Shown: positions 1 to 7,380 of the stretch, piece after piece
Numbering within the stretch: the first letter of the stretch is position 1
Layout of the letters: every line of letters starts with the position of its first letter
Assembly (NCBI GenBank): GCA_023229405.1
Contig: JALNZH010000065.1
Span: 1-14,356, forward strand
DNA: 14,356 nucleotides
Direction of reading: 5' to 3'
DNA from: Bacteroidota bacterium
GTDB lineage: Bacteria > Bacteroidota > Ignavibacteria > UBA10030 > UBA8401
Position numbers and translations under genes: made by a program
The notes under the pieces: model-generated
Database searches by the model: none
Told to the model about the DNA's origin: nothing
What the model saw: the letters and a program-made list of their open reading frames with translations, nothing else

Positions 1-657
1 TGCTGCCGTGACAAAAAACGGAATTTTTTCGACTAACATATTTCCCGTCACTTCCCGCCGTTTAAGAAAATCGAACAGAAGCAGTATCAACGGAAAGGTC
101 AGGACAATAATTTTTGAAAGTATGGCACAGACAAAGAGAATAAACGAGAGCAAGAGACGGAGCTTTTTGTGTGAATCGATATATCGAAGATAGCTGATGG
201 ACGAAAGAAGGAAGAAAAACATGGAGAGCACATCTTTTCTTCCCGAGATCCATGCAACAGATTCCACCCGCATCGGATGAATTCCGAACAACATTCCGGC
301 AATAAACACCGCCATGATATTCCCGGATAACAGATACGCCAGCCAAAATACCAAGCAAGAATTTACGATGTGCATCACAACATTTGTTGTGTGATACAGC
401 GCCGGATTAAAACCGTCAATCTGGTATTCAATCATGTATGTCAGTATCGTTAACGGCGCATACGATCCGTTGAATACCGATGTAAACGCTTTCCATACAT
501 GATCAATCGACAGTTGCTGAATTACCGGATTGTCGGTGACGTAGATATCATCGTCCCAGGAAGTCCAGCCATTGGAAAACGCGGGATTAAAAGAAATAAT
601 TGTACTGCACACAATACAGAACAACGGGATGAAGAATTTTCCATTGAACCTGTTCAT
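1..657 (-). CDS. GT-C membrane glycosyltransferase, TMTC/TPR type, N-terminal part (runs off left edge)
   Basis: The first 219 codons stay open to base 1, so the protein is cut by the window edge. The ATG at 657 has GGAAGGA about 8 nt upstream. The product is very hydrophobic, with a first membrane segment near residues 8-27, an acidic cluster DDD at 35-37 after it, and further membrane segments near 95-110, 113-127, 144-158, 168-180 and 183-197. The block YAPLTILTYMIEYQ (66-79), HPMRVESVAWISGRKDVLS (127-145) and SKIIVLTFPL (181-190) match the pattern of bacterial TMTC-like proteins, which combine a GT-C (PMT-like) membrane domain with C-terminal TPR repeats. These are thought to transfer sugars from lipid-linked donors outside the inner membrane. 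The acidic cluster in the first outer loop fits GT-C catalytic residues. Acceptor and sugar are unknown, and the TPR part is not visible. It follows mnmA by 61 bp on the same strand. Confidence 0.85.
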   Translation of the reverse strand, partial: MNRFNGKFFIPLFCIVCSTIISFNPAFSNGWTSWDDDIYVTDNPVIQQLSIDHVWKAFTSVFNGSYAPLTILTYMIEYQIDGFNPALYHTTNVVMHIVNSCLVFWLAYLLSGNIMAVFIAGMLFGIHPMRVESVAWISGRKDVLSMFFFLLSSISYLRYIDSHKKLRLLLSFILFVCAILSKIIVLTFPLILLLFDFLKRREVTGNMLVEKIPFFVTAA

Positions 658-718
658 TCAGGAAATCCTTCCGGTACAATTCATGGAACGATTTTGAAAT
701 GACAGAACAAACAATCGA

Positions 719-1852
719 TCACCGTATTGCCTCATCAATTATCGCGCCGCCAACAAGGTCCGCTCCATCATAAAAGACAACTGATTGTCCCGGGGTAATA
801 GCGCGTTTCGGGTTTTCAAATACGATTTTCACTCTGCCTTCGCCGTTTCCGGTCCCGTCCAACTGCGTCACAATCGCCGCTTCATCCGTATCCTTGTAGC
901 GTATTTTTACAGTGAGATGTTTCCCTTGTTTCAGGTCGGCATATTTTATCAGATTTAATTGGGATGCAAACAATTGTGTGTGAAGAAGTTCTTTTTCAGA
1001 TCCGACTGTGAGCACATTCTGTTTGTAATCAATCGAAGTGACATATAGCGGATCGGGATGCGCGATTCCAAGACCTTTACGCTGACCGATAGTATAAAAA
1101 GGAAAACCATTGTGTTCTCCAATCTTCTCGTTGTTCAAACGGATCTCGCCACCTTTACCGTTTTGTTCCAATTGTGGAACTTTATGCTTTAAGAACCGCT
1201 CGTAATTATTGTCGGTGATAAAGCATATTTCAAAACTCTCCCCTTTTGCCGCAGTTCTCAAGCCGTATTTTACCGCTAGCGCACGAACTTCTTCCTTAGT
1301 ATACTGCGCCAGTGGAAACAGCGTATGATCCAATGAATCCTGCGTAACATTCCACAACATGTACGACTGATCTTTTTTCTCATCTTTTCCTCGGGAGATT
1401 ACATATCGTTGAGTGACATCGTCAAACCGCAGTTTTGCATAATGTCCCATCGCGACAAAATCCGCACCAAGTTGTTTCCCTTTTCGCAACAGTTCTTCCC
1501 ACTTAATCTTACGATTGCAAATAACGCAAGGATTCGGTGTTCTTCCATGCATATATTCGTCGATGAAATTATTGATTACTTCGTTCCCAAAGACGTCTGA
1601 AAAATCCATCACATAATGCGGGAATCCAAGTTTTGCAGCAATGATCCGGGCATCGTTGATGCCATCCAACGAACAACAGCTTTTATCCCCTTCAATGGTG
1701 CCGCCGACATCGTCATAATTGAATGTCTTGATAGTAATTCCAATCACTTGATATCCCTGTTCCACTAATAAAGCGGCACAAACGGACGAATCGACACCGC
1801 CTGACATGCCTAAGACAACTGTTTTATTCTTTTTTGTCATTTCCATTTGCAT
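719..1852 (-). CDS. mnmA: tRNA-specific 2-thiouridylase MnmA
   Basis: MnmA thiolates U34 of tRNA-Lys, -Glu and -Gln, activating the base with ATP and taking sulfur from a persulfide relay. The PP-loop SGGVDSS is at 17-23. NPCVICNRK (107-115) carries Cys109, and ESFEICFI (205-212) carries Cys210; these correspond to the catalytic pair Cys102/Cys199 of E. coli. The KSCCSLDGINDAR block at 57-69 fits the MnmA pattern. The 377-residue length is normal. The start is uncertain: in-frame ATGs at 1852, 1846 and 1840 all lack a strong Shine-Dalgarno, so translation may depend on the upstream gene, whose stop is only 17 bp away. The gene lies between an outer-membrane-type protein and a membrane glycosyltransferase, so its cotranscription is probably positional and not functional. 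Confidence 0.96.
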   Translation of the reverse strand: MQMEMTKKNKTVVLGMSGGVDSSVCAALLVEQGYQVIGITIKTFNYDDVGGTIEGDKSCCSLDGINDARIIAAKLGFPHYVMDFSDVFGNEVINNFIDEYMHGRTPNPCVICNRKIKWEELLRKGKQLGADFVAMGHYAKLRFDDVTQRYVISRGKDEKKDQSYMLWNVTQDSLDHTLFPLAQYTKEEVRALAVKYGLRTAAKGESFEICFITDNNYERFLKHKVPQLEQNGKGGEIRLNNEKIGEHNGFPFYTIGQRKGLGIAHPDPLYVTSIDYKQNVLTVGSEKELLHTQLFASQLNLIKYADLKQGKHLTVKIRYKDTDEAAIVTQLDGTGNGEGRVKIVFENPKRAITPGQSVVFYDGADLVGGAIIDEAIR

Positions 1853-1869
1853 AATTTACAAAAAAATCA

Positions 1870-3801
1870 TCAGAACCGAAAATCGATCTGGACTGCAATA
1901 CGATTGTCCAAATTCCCTTGTATTTCATCTTCACCACTCCCTAGAACATCTTCATACAGCTTTTTCGTTTCAGCATATTTCATTCCTAAAGAAAAAAGGT
2001 CGAATAATTCATATCGTGCCAGAATATACCACCGAACGCCGGTTCCATACAGGGGAGGATTTGAGAAGTTTCCGGGGAGGTCGGATTCATATTGGTACAT
2101 CCGGGTATTGTATGACGGTGACTGAAACCAGATGATTCTGGAACGCAGCACAATTCCGGAAAGGCGATCATGAACATTACCGTCCACAAATGCCAGAAAC
2201 CCTTGTTCAACGGTATTCTGTATGATATTCCGAAACTCAACCCTCTCCACGCGTTGTGCTATCGTTACCGTAGAACTGATTCGGTGAGTAAATCCCAGAC
2301 GGTAGTTTGACTTGCAATATTCCTCTTCTTGTGAACGGATACTACTTTTTATCTGCACAGTAACTTCCGATCTCTTCGTGACCGGATGGACGAGCTGAAA
2401 AAATGTTTCTCTTCCTGTCGCCGCAAATGATACATTGTGGGAAGGCAGAGTGTATTGATCGACAAAGGCAGAGACCGATGTATGACCTAACTCCAGTTCC
2501 ATACCAAGATACTGTCCATATTCCCCATCATGAATATTCGCCCTGGCACCGAATGGACGAGCAAACGGTGAAGCATATCCTTTGGAATATGTACGATGAA
2601 GATAACTCAGCGACATTGCTCGTACAACCGGGATCATTATTCCTGCGACTGAACTGAATCGACGAGCATCATTTGACGCCACTTCCCCAAATGTGCGCAC
2701 TCCTTTTAACGGAACATCCCATCCGATACTTCCGGCGGTTGAGGAACGATTAAACTCCAGCGGAATCAGCGCAGAATTCACATCGCTGCCGTATGAAACA
2801 TTCATTCCAGTTAAAGTCACAGTGGCGTTACCGTCAAATCGATACTCCGCAATTCCTCCTGTTACACGCTCGGTAAGAGAATTTCTTTTCTGTAGTTCAT
2901 TTCTATTTCGGTATAAACCGGAAGTGTAGAAAGAATTGATCATCCCTTCGGAATCGGTTAGTGCGGGAAGCCTCCGCAACGAATATATTCCTGTAAAGGA
3001 ATAAGGTTTGAGATTCAATCGAAAAGCTGTTCCATTAAAATATCGGAACTCATCCGTCGAAATAGACGGCGTAATAAAATTTCCCCGTTTACGGGTTTGT
3101 CCAACGGCATCACTCCCTTTTGCTGGGGATATATTTTTTGCATAAACCAGACCTTGCGAAGCACCGGAGGAGTATGATCCAACAATAAGATCATCAATAA
3201 ACGACACATGTTTCAATTCCGCATATCCGGTGGAAAATCCATTTTGAGCAAGTTCGCCAGGGTCTTTTTCTTTCATCGCTACAACTTCAATGTGTTCATT
3301 TTTTAAGCGAACGCGCTGATAGGATCCAAGTTGATTGCCCTGATATATATGTTCCGTAAATCCTTTCGTTGTTCTAAGCCTCTGTTCCATCCTGGAACGG
3401 AATTCGACATTCTCCGGATAAAACCATGTAGGTTCATTCTCGACACTGTTATCCGTAAGGGTAATGAATGGAACAATTTTTTCAAACAATGCCAGAGTCA
3501 TTAATGAAACATTCTGTAGTTGTTCTATTTCTTCCAATTTCACAGTATCCGTATACAGAATAATTGATTCTGCAAGAAGCGGCGAAACAAATGGAATTGA
3601 GAGCAATTCGCCGTATGCCGGATGTAGAATATTGACAGGATGGGACCGAAGGTATTCCAACTCTTCGCCACGTTCTTGAATTCCCTCTTCCTCCCCCTGA
3701 TCATCCAGAATTTTCTCTATGGCAGTCTCATCATTTGACCGAAGGGATTCCTGCGCAAAAATTGAAGCGAAGGAGCAAACAAGTAATAGTAGTATTCTCA
3801 T
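1870..3801 (-). CDS. Secreted helix-hairpin-helix protein with probable outer-membrane beta-barrel
   Basis: This 643-residue protein starts with a signal peptide (residues 1-17, cleavage likely after Ala16 or Gln17). An acidic stretch follows (about 24-48). Residues 50-115 look like paired helix-hairpin-helix units (LRSHPVNIL, YGELLSIPFVSPLLAESIILY, IEQLQNVSLMTLALFEKIVPF), similar in pattern to ComEA-type HhH modules. The remaining 500 or so residues are rich in Tyr, Arg, Gly and Ser with short alternating hydrophobic stretches. The protein ends in an aromatic FRF, the usual end of an outer-membrane beta-barrel. Large HhH proteins of this size are common and uncharacterised in Bacteroidota and relatives. 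The start has AGGTGA a few bases upstream. It lies 10 bp after the PorV/PorQ-like gene, so the two are probably cotranscribed. The barrel is inferred from composition and the C-terminus, and no function is established. Confidence 0.8.
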   Translation of the reverse strand: MRILLLLVCSFASIFAQESLRSNDETAIEKILDDQGEEEGIQERGEELEYLRSHPVNILHPAYGELLSIPFVSPLLAESIILYTDTVKLEEIEQLQNVSLMTLALFEKIVPFITLTDNSVENEPTWFYPENVEFRSRMEQRLRTTKGFTEHIYQGNQLGSYQRVRLKNEHIEVVAMKEKDPGELAQNGFSTGYAELKHVSFIDDLIVGSYSSGASQGLVYAKNISPAKGSDAVGQTRKRGNFITPSISTDEFRYFNGTAFRLNLKPYSFTGIYSLRRLPALTDSEGMINSFYTSGLYRNRNELQKRNSLTERVTGGIAEYRFDGNATVTLTGMNVSYGSDVNSALIPLEFNRSSTAGSIGWDVPLKGVRTFGEVASNDARRFSSVAGIMIPVVRAMSLSYLHRTYSKGYASPFARPFGARANIHDGEYGQYLGMELELGHTSVSAFVDQYTLPSHNVSFAATGRETFFQLVHPVTKRSEVTVQIKSSIRSQEEEYCKSNYRLGFTHRISSTVTIAQRVERVEFRNIIQNTVEQGFLAFVDGNVHDRLSGIVLRSRIIWFQSPSYNTRMYQYESDLPGNFSNPPLYGTGVRWYILARYELFDLFSLGMKYAETKKLYEDVLGSGEDEIQGNLDNRIAVQIDFRF

Positions 3802-3811
3802 TTTTCACCTG

Positions 3812-4624
3812 TTATTCGATAGCAATACCGATGGAATGAGAAAGTCCAAGATCATTATGGGTAGCGATGCTATAATCAATCCTGAAGGGTATAATTGAAA
3901 TTGAAAATCCACCGAATAAACGAGGTACTCCACCCTGCACTCCCGCTCGAACTGCCACGATCTCATGCAGCAATAACTCAATTCCTGCGCGATGCGATAC
4001 TGGATATCGAAGATCTTTGATCAAATCAAAATTTACCGTCGCACGGTCTTCAATATTCAGTGAGATCCCCGAAATGAGGCTGCGCGGAATATCGTCGTCT
4101 CCTCCGAATTTGGAGCCGGTAACGTTGTTCATGGCAACGCCGACATTCACAACTTCCGAAAGCGAATACACACTTCCAACATCAAGCACTTCGGTAACCG
4201 AAGAACCGTATCGACTGATAGAGAGTTGATACAGATGAAAAGTAACACCGGCGTGCATGTCTTCCGCAACGGATGTACCGATACTCATTGACACAGCGCT
4301 TTCTCGGTATAAAGAAAATCCGAATGTCTGAAATCCCATTGCGAATGAATAATTGTACAATGTGAATCCTCCGATACAACCATAACTGGATAATTGTGGC
4401 AATTGAAACGGCGATGGAGAATAAAAAAGTAAAGACTGAACCGATGTTGCCGCTGTTACCGCTGCAGGATTTATCCATACATTCTCGAATTGCAGTGAGG
4501 CCGATCCGCTTAATGCTCGACCCAACACTGTCGCAGGCTGTGCGGTACGCTCAAATCCGCTGAATAACGCCTGTGGCAACAGAATTACTTGAATAGCGAG
4601 CACGAAAATTTTATATTGTCGCAT
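3812..4624 (-). CDS. PorV/PorQ-family outer-membrane protein
   Basis: The protein has 270 residues with a signal peptide (1-22, ending near ALFSG). The segment after it (AQPATVLGRALSGSASLQFENVWINPAAV, 28-56) is the recognisable N-terminal signature of PorV/PorQ/UPF0164 proteins: an early Gly-Arg/Ala patch followed by a WxNPA motif. The rest is amphipathic beta strands and glycines, as expected for a 14-strand FadL-like barrel. PorV itself shuttles type IX secretion substrates to the attachment complex. This protein is shorter than typical PorV (about 380-400 residues), so it may be a PorQ-like or other paralogue, and no gene symbol is given. CGGAGGA lies 6 nt before the ATG, a strong ribosome site. 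The start is only 24 bp from the divergent porD start, which supports a shared role in secretion. It is the first gene of a probable unit with the HhH protein, mnmA and the glycosyltransferase. Confidence 0.8.
   Translation of the reverse strand: MRQYKIFVLAIQVILLPQALFSGFERTAQPATVLGRALSGSASLQFENVWINPAAVTAATSVQSLLFYSPSPFQLPQLSSYGCIGGFTLYNYSFAMGFQTFGFSLYRESAVSMSIGTSVAEDMHAGVTFHLYQLSISRYGSSVTEVLDVGSVYSLSEVVNVGVAMNNVTGSKFGGDDDIPRSLISGISLNIEDRATVNFDLIKDLRYPVSHRAGIELLLHEIVAVRAGVQGGVPRLFGGFSISIIPFRIDYSIATHNDLGLSHSIGIAIE
4589..4617 (+). promoter_or_regulatory. Probable sigma70-like promoter of porD
   Basis: TTGAAT (4589-4594) and TATATT (4612-4617) are 17 bp apart. They match the -35 consensus at 4 of 6 bases and the -10 consensus at 5 of 6. 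Transcription would begin near 4624, giving a leader of about 25 nt that contains the porD ribosome site (GAAAGGTG). The promoter lies wholly inside the first 12 codons of the divergent PorV/PorQ-like gene. Bacteroidota often use a different -33/-7 promoter, so the match is suggestive only. Confidence 0.5.
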
Positions 4625-4648
4625 GACATTCCTCCGAAAGGTGCAGTT

Positions 4649-5545
4649 ATGCTACGAACATTCGTACTAATATTTTTTTGTATTGTTGTATCGGCTATTG
4701 GATATGCACAGGTAGACTGTGACGTTACGGTAAACTTTGAGCAAGTCTCTGCGGCAAAAGATAAGTTGAATAACTTCGAGCGCGATGTGGAAAACTACAT
4801 TAATTCTCAGAAATGGTCAACAGCAGATCTCGGAGGAGAGAAAATAAAATGTACGATCAATATTTTTTTTACATCTGCCTCAGATGGCAACTCGTACAAA
4901 GCACAGGCCTTTATCGGCAGTTCTCGTCCTATCTTTGTTGGAAAACGTTCTTCCACTAAAAATACGCCGATGTTACGCATCTTTGACGATAAGTGGGATT
5001 TTGTTTATGTGGATGGGCAACCGCTTTTCAGGAACGAAGCGCAATACGATCCGTTGACTGATTTCCTTGATTTTTATGTTATGGTGGTGATGGGCTTCGA
5101 TTTCGATTCGTACGATAAGATGGGCGGAACGGAATATTTTCGAAAGGCATTCAATCTATGCAATCAAGCCCCCTCTAACGCCAATGGCTGGGATCGAGGC
5201 ACCGGATCGACGTACAGTAAATATAACTTATTGGAAGAGATCCTGAATCCAAATAATCAATCATTTCGAGAGGGATGGCAGTATTACCATTTCCGCGGAT
5301 TGGATCTTCTTGGCACAAAACCGGAAAAGGGTTATGAAAATATGATCGTGATGTTGCAGAATATTAAAAAATTGAAACAGAGTTCAAACCCTCGTGCCAT
5401 TCTGTATAAGAATTTCTTTGATACAAAGTACAGCGAATTGACGGAAGTATTTAAAGGCTACAGCGATAAGAGTGTCTACCAATTATTGATCCAACTTGAT
5501 CAAGCACACCAAAACTCCTACGATGAGGCGCTGAAGGGTAATTAA
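4649..5545 (+). CDS. porD: PorD-type (DUF4835) secreted protein, type IX secretion-associated
   Basis: This is the only confident plus-strand gene and encodes 298 residues. The ATG at 4649 is chosen over the upstream in-frame start because it follows AAAGGTG at good spacing and begins a clean signal peptide (residues 1-20, GYA cleavage before QVDC). The mature part matches DUF4835: early Cys24 and Cys68, the RPIF(V)G strand (93-98), and the diagnostic block LTDFLDFYVMVVMGFDFDSYDKMGG (136-160) followed by the EYFRKAF helix. Length is normal for the family, which is annotated as PorD in Bacteroidota, where it is linked to type IX secretion and gliding; its precise role there is not clear. In flavobacteria the gene usually sits near recN and coaBC. 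Here its neighbour is a divergent PorV/PorQ-family gene. It converges with rlpA across 234 bp in which I see no strong terminator. Confidence 0.85.
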   Translation: MLRTFVLIFFCIVVSAIGYAQVDCDVTVNFEQVSAAKDKLNNFERDVENYINSQKWSTADLGGEKIKCTINIFFTSASDGNSYKAQAFIGSSRPIFVGKRSSTKNTPMLRIFDDKWDFVYVDGQPLFRNEAQYDPLTDFLDFYVMVVMGFDFDSYDKMGGTEYFRKAFNLCNQAPSNANGWDRGTGSTYSKYNLLEEILNPNNQSFREGWQYYHFRGLDLLGTKPEKGYENMIVMLQNIKKLKQSSNPRAILYKNFFDTKYSELTEVFKGYSDKSVYQLLIQLDQAHQNSYDEALKGN

Positions 5546-5779
5546 TTGCGGTCGTGAGAATAATAACACCGTCGATCTCTGTTCTCTCGTTGAATAGCGA
5601 AGGTGGGCAGAATGATCTATCTTTACTTGAAACGATCTTTGATAGTACATCTTACAGCTGCGCTCAAGAGAGGTAAGAAAAGAATTGACGACGTTATACG
5701 GCTTAAGCGAGAATCACTATTTTTGAAGGAATTAATTTCTGGATTCCCGTACGGTAACATTCGGATAAAACAAAAAGAT

Positions 5780-6286
5780 TCACTCTCCCCATTCCAATAC
5801 TTCAAGCATTACATTTGCGGTTCCGGTCTTAAGCATATCAAGTGTTTCAGCAGCGCCTAGCGACAGATCCATAATCCGCTCCAATTTGAACGGCCCTCGA
5901 TCGTTCACCCGCACAACACACGATTTGCCGTTATCCATATTCGTCACTTTCACTTTCGTATTAAACGGAAACGACCGGTGAGCGGCAGTTAGTGCGTGCA
6001 TATCGAATTGTTCACCATTCGCAGTTTTTTTCCCGTGAAAATCGTCAGCGTAATAAGAGGCAATCCCTTTTGCGCTCGTTGCTTTCCCGTTATTTTTTGC
6101 CACTGGCGATTTAGATGAGATGACCTTCGGTTCGGCAAACCGATCCTGGGTAAATCGCGGCGATGATGCACAGGAAGCAATGAACAAGGATAGACAAATC
6201 CCAACGAAGAAATTCCAAACTGCAAAATTGGGATTTGAAATTTGGAATTTGCTAATGTGGAAATTGATAATTTTAGAGGTATTCAT
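5780..6286 (-). CDS. rlpA: RlpA-family lipoprotein (septal ring lytic transglycosylase type)
   Basis: RlpA proteins are outer-membrane lipoproteins with a double-psi beta-barrel. The Pseudomonas aeruginosa member cleaves peptidoglycan strands lacking stem peptides during septation. A hydrophobic stretch (22-38) ends in the lipobox IASC, with Cys39 as the lipid site. The barrel covers about 74-168. Glu92, Asp95, His103 and Asp129 keep the same spacing as the residues reported as essential in P. aeruginosa (E120, D123, H131, D157), so enzyme activity is plausible. VRVNDRGPF (125-133) is the family signature. There is no SPOR domain, so septal targeting by denuded glycan binding is not evident. 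The ATG overlaps the end of manC by 14 bp, implying translational coupling. The signal peptide has an unusually long N-region encoded by an inverted repeat (listed separately). Confidence 0.92.
   Translation of the reverse strand: MNTSKIINFHISKFQISNPNFAVWNFFVGICLSLFIASCASSPRFTQDRFAEPKVISSKSPVAKNNGKATSAKGIASYYADDFHGKKTANGEQFDMHALTAAHRSFPFNTKVKVTNMDNGKSCVVRVNDRGPFKLERIMDLSLGAAETLDMLKTGTANVMLEVLEWGE
6210..6250. repeat. 10-bp perfect inverted repeat in the rlpA signal-peptide region
   Basis: AAATTCCAAA (6210-6219) and TTTGGAATTT (6241-6250) are perfect reverse complements separated by 21 bp. The spacer itself contains related words (TTTGAAATTT overlapping the right arm). A/T-rich permutations of this kind are seen as short dispersed intergenic repeats in many environmental genomes. 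Here it encodes part of residues 13-26 of RlpA, ahead of the hydrophobic core. Whether it is dispersed elsewhere in this genome cannot be seen from the window. Confidence 0.6.
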
Positions 6287-7370
6287 TCATCTGTTTTCGT
6301 TTCAAGTGGTCGACAATCTCTTTCACGTCTTGCGATGCCCCTTTCTTGCATATAAGGATCGCATCGGGAGTATTGATGACAATAATATCTTCCACACCGA
6401 CGGTGGCGATCAACTTATCCGACGTATAAACATACGTGTTCTTCGTGTTCACGGAAATCACTTTCCCATGAATATAATTGCCCTGATCGTCTTTGTGCGT
6501 GATTCTGTTCACTTCATCCCACGATCCGAGATCGTTCCAGCCAAAATCACCTTTCACCACATACACTCGCTGCGCTTTTTCCATTACTCCGTAATCGATT
6601 GAAATACCGCGAATAATACCATAAGCGGTTTCCAGATTCTGATCGAACAGTGAAGTCCCGATCGATGGCTGCAGATTAATCAACTGTGCATGCAATTCAG
6701 GAAGACTGCGACGAATTTCGTTTAGAATGGTATCAACCCGCCAGATGAACATACCGCTGTTCCAGTAAAAGTCTCCGCTCTCCAAAAATTTGATCGCTGT
6801 CGCATAATTCGGTTTTTCAGCAAACGTTTTAACTTCGAAAACGCCGGTGATATTAACCGGTTGAGTCTCTTCACTTTTATCTTTCGCCTGAATGTATCCA
6901 TATCCTGTTTCAGGGTGGGTAGGATGGATTCCGATCGTCACCAATCCTGCGGTAATATGAGCAACCTGCGATGCGGTCTTCAACACTCTTATAAATTCCG
7001 GTTCGTTACCAATAATATGATCTGCAGGGAGAACAATCATAATCCCTTTTGGATCAAGCCGGTCGATAAAGAGCGCAGCCAATCCTATACAGGGAGCGGT
7101 ATTTCGTCCCACTGGTTCGACAATCACATTTTCGACGGGAACATTCGGAAGCTGTTTAATGATGGCATTCTTTTGCAGTTTATTCGTAACGATAAAAACG
7201 TTTTTTTCTTCCACAAAACCGCGCAGCCGCTTAACGGTATTTTGAATCATCGTTCCTTCGCCAACAATCTCTAACAATTGTTTCGGATTCTTTTCGCGGC
7301 TCCGCGGCCAGAAGCGTGAACCCACGCCGCCAGCCATAATCACAGCATAGATCGGATGTTGTTGTTCCAT
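6273..7370 (-). CDS. manC: Mannose-1-phosphate guanylyltransferase
   Basis: The enzyme makes GDP-mannose from mannose 1-phosphate and GTP in the cytoplasm, feeding mannose, rhamnose or fucose into surface polysaccharides and glycoproteins. The ATG at 7370 is preferred to an upstream in-frame TTG at 7394 because it places the nucleotide-binding strand right at the N-terminus and has AAAGGG about 14 nt upstream. The nucleotidyltransferase signature GGxGxRxWPxSRxxxPKQ is at 14-31, LPADH (metal and nucleotide site) at 114-118, GYGYI at 156-160, EKPN at 185-188, NSGMFIW at 204-210, DYGVME at 259-264 and WNDLGSW at 278-284. The 365-residue length means a single-function enzyme without the C-terminal cupin isomerase domain of bifunctional ManC/AlgA. 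It follows the unknown 359-residue gene by 10 bp and overlaps rlpA by 14 bp. Confidence 0.95.
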   Translation of the reverse strand: MEQQHPIYAVIMAGGVGSRFWPRSREKNPKQLLEIVGEGTMIQNTVKRLRGFVEEKNVFIVTNKLQKNAIIKQLPNVPVENVIVEPVGRNTAPCIGLAALFIDRLDPKGIMIVLPADHIIGNEPEFIRVLKTASQVAHITAGLVTIGIHPTHPETGYGYIQAKDKSEETQPVNITGVFEVKTFAEKPNYATAIKFLESGDFYWNSGMFIWRVDTILNEIRRSLPELHAQLINLQPSIGTSLFDQNLETAYGIIRGISIDYGVMEKAQRVYVVKGDFGWNDLGSWDEVNRITHKDDQGNYIHGKVISVNTKNTYVYTSDKLIATVGVEDIIVINTPDAILICKKGASQDVKEIVDHLKRKQMNEYL

Positions 7371-7380
7371 AGTCGTTCTG

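Noticed and set aside
62..358. Minus-strand 98-codon ORF at the left edge
   Set aside because: It is out of frame with the partial glycosyltransferase, whose frame encodes clear GT-C motifs through the same bases.
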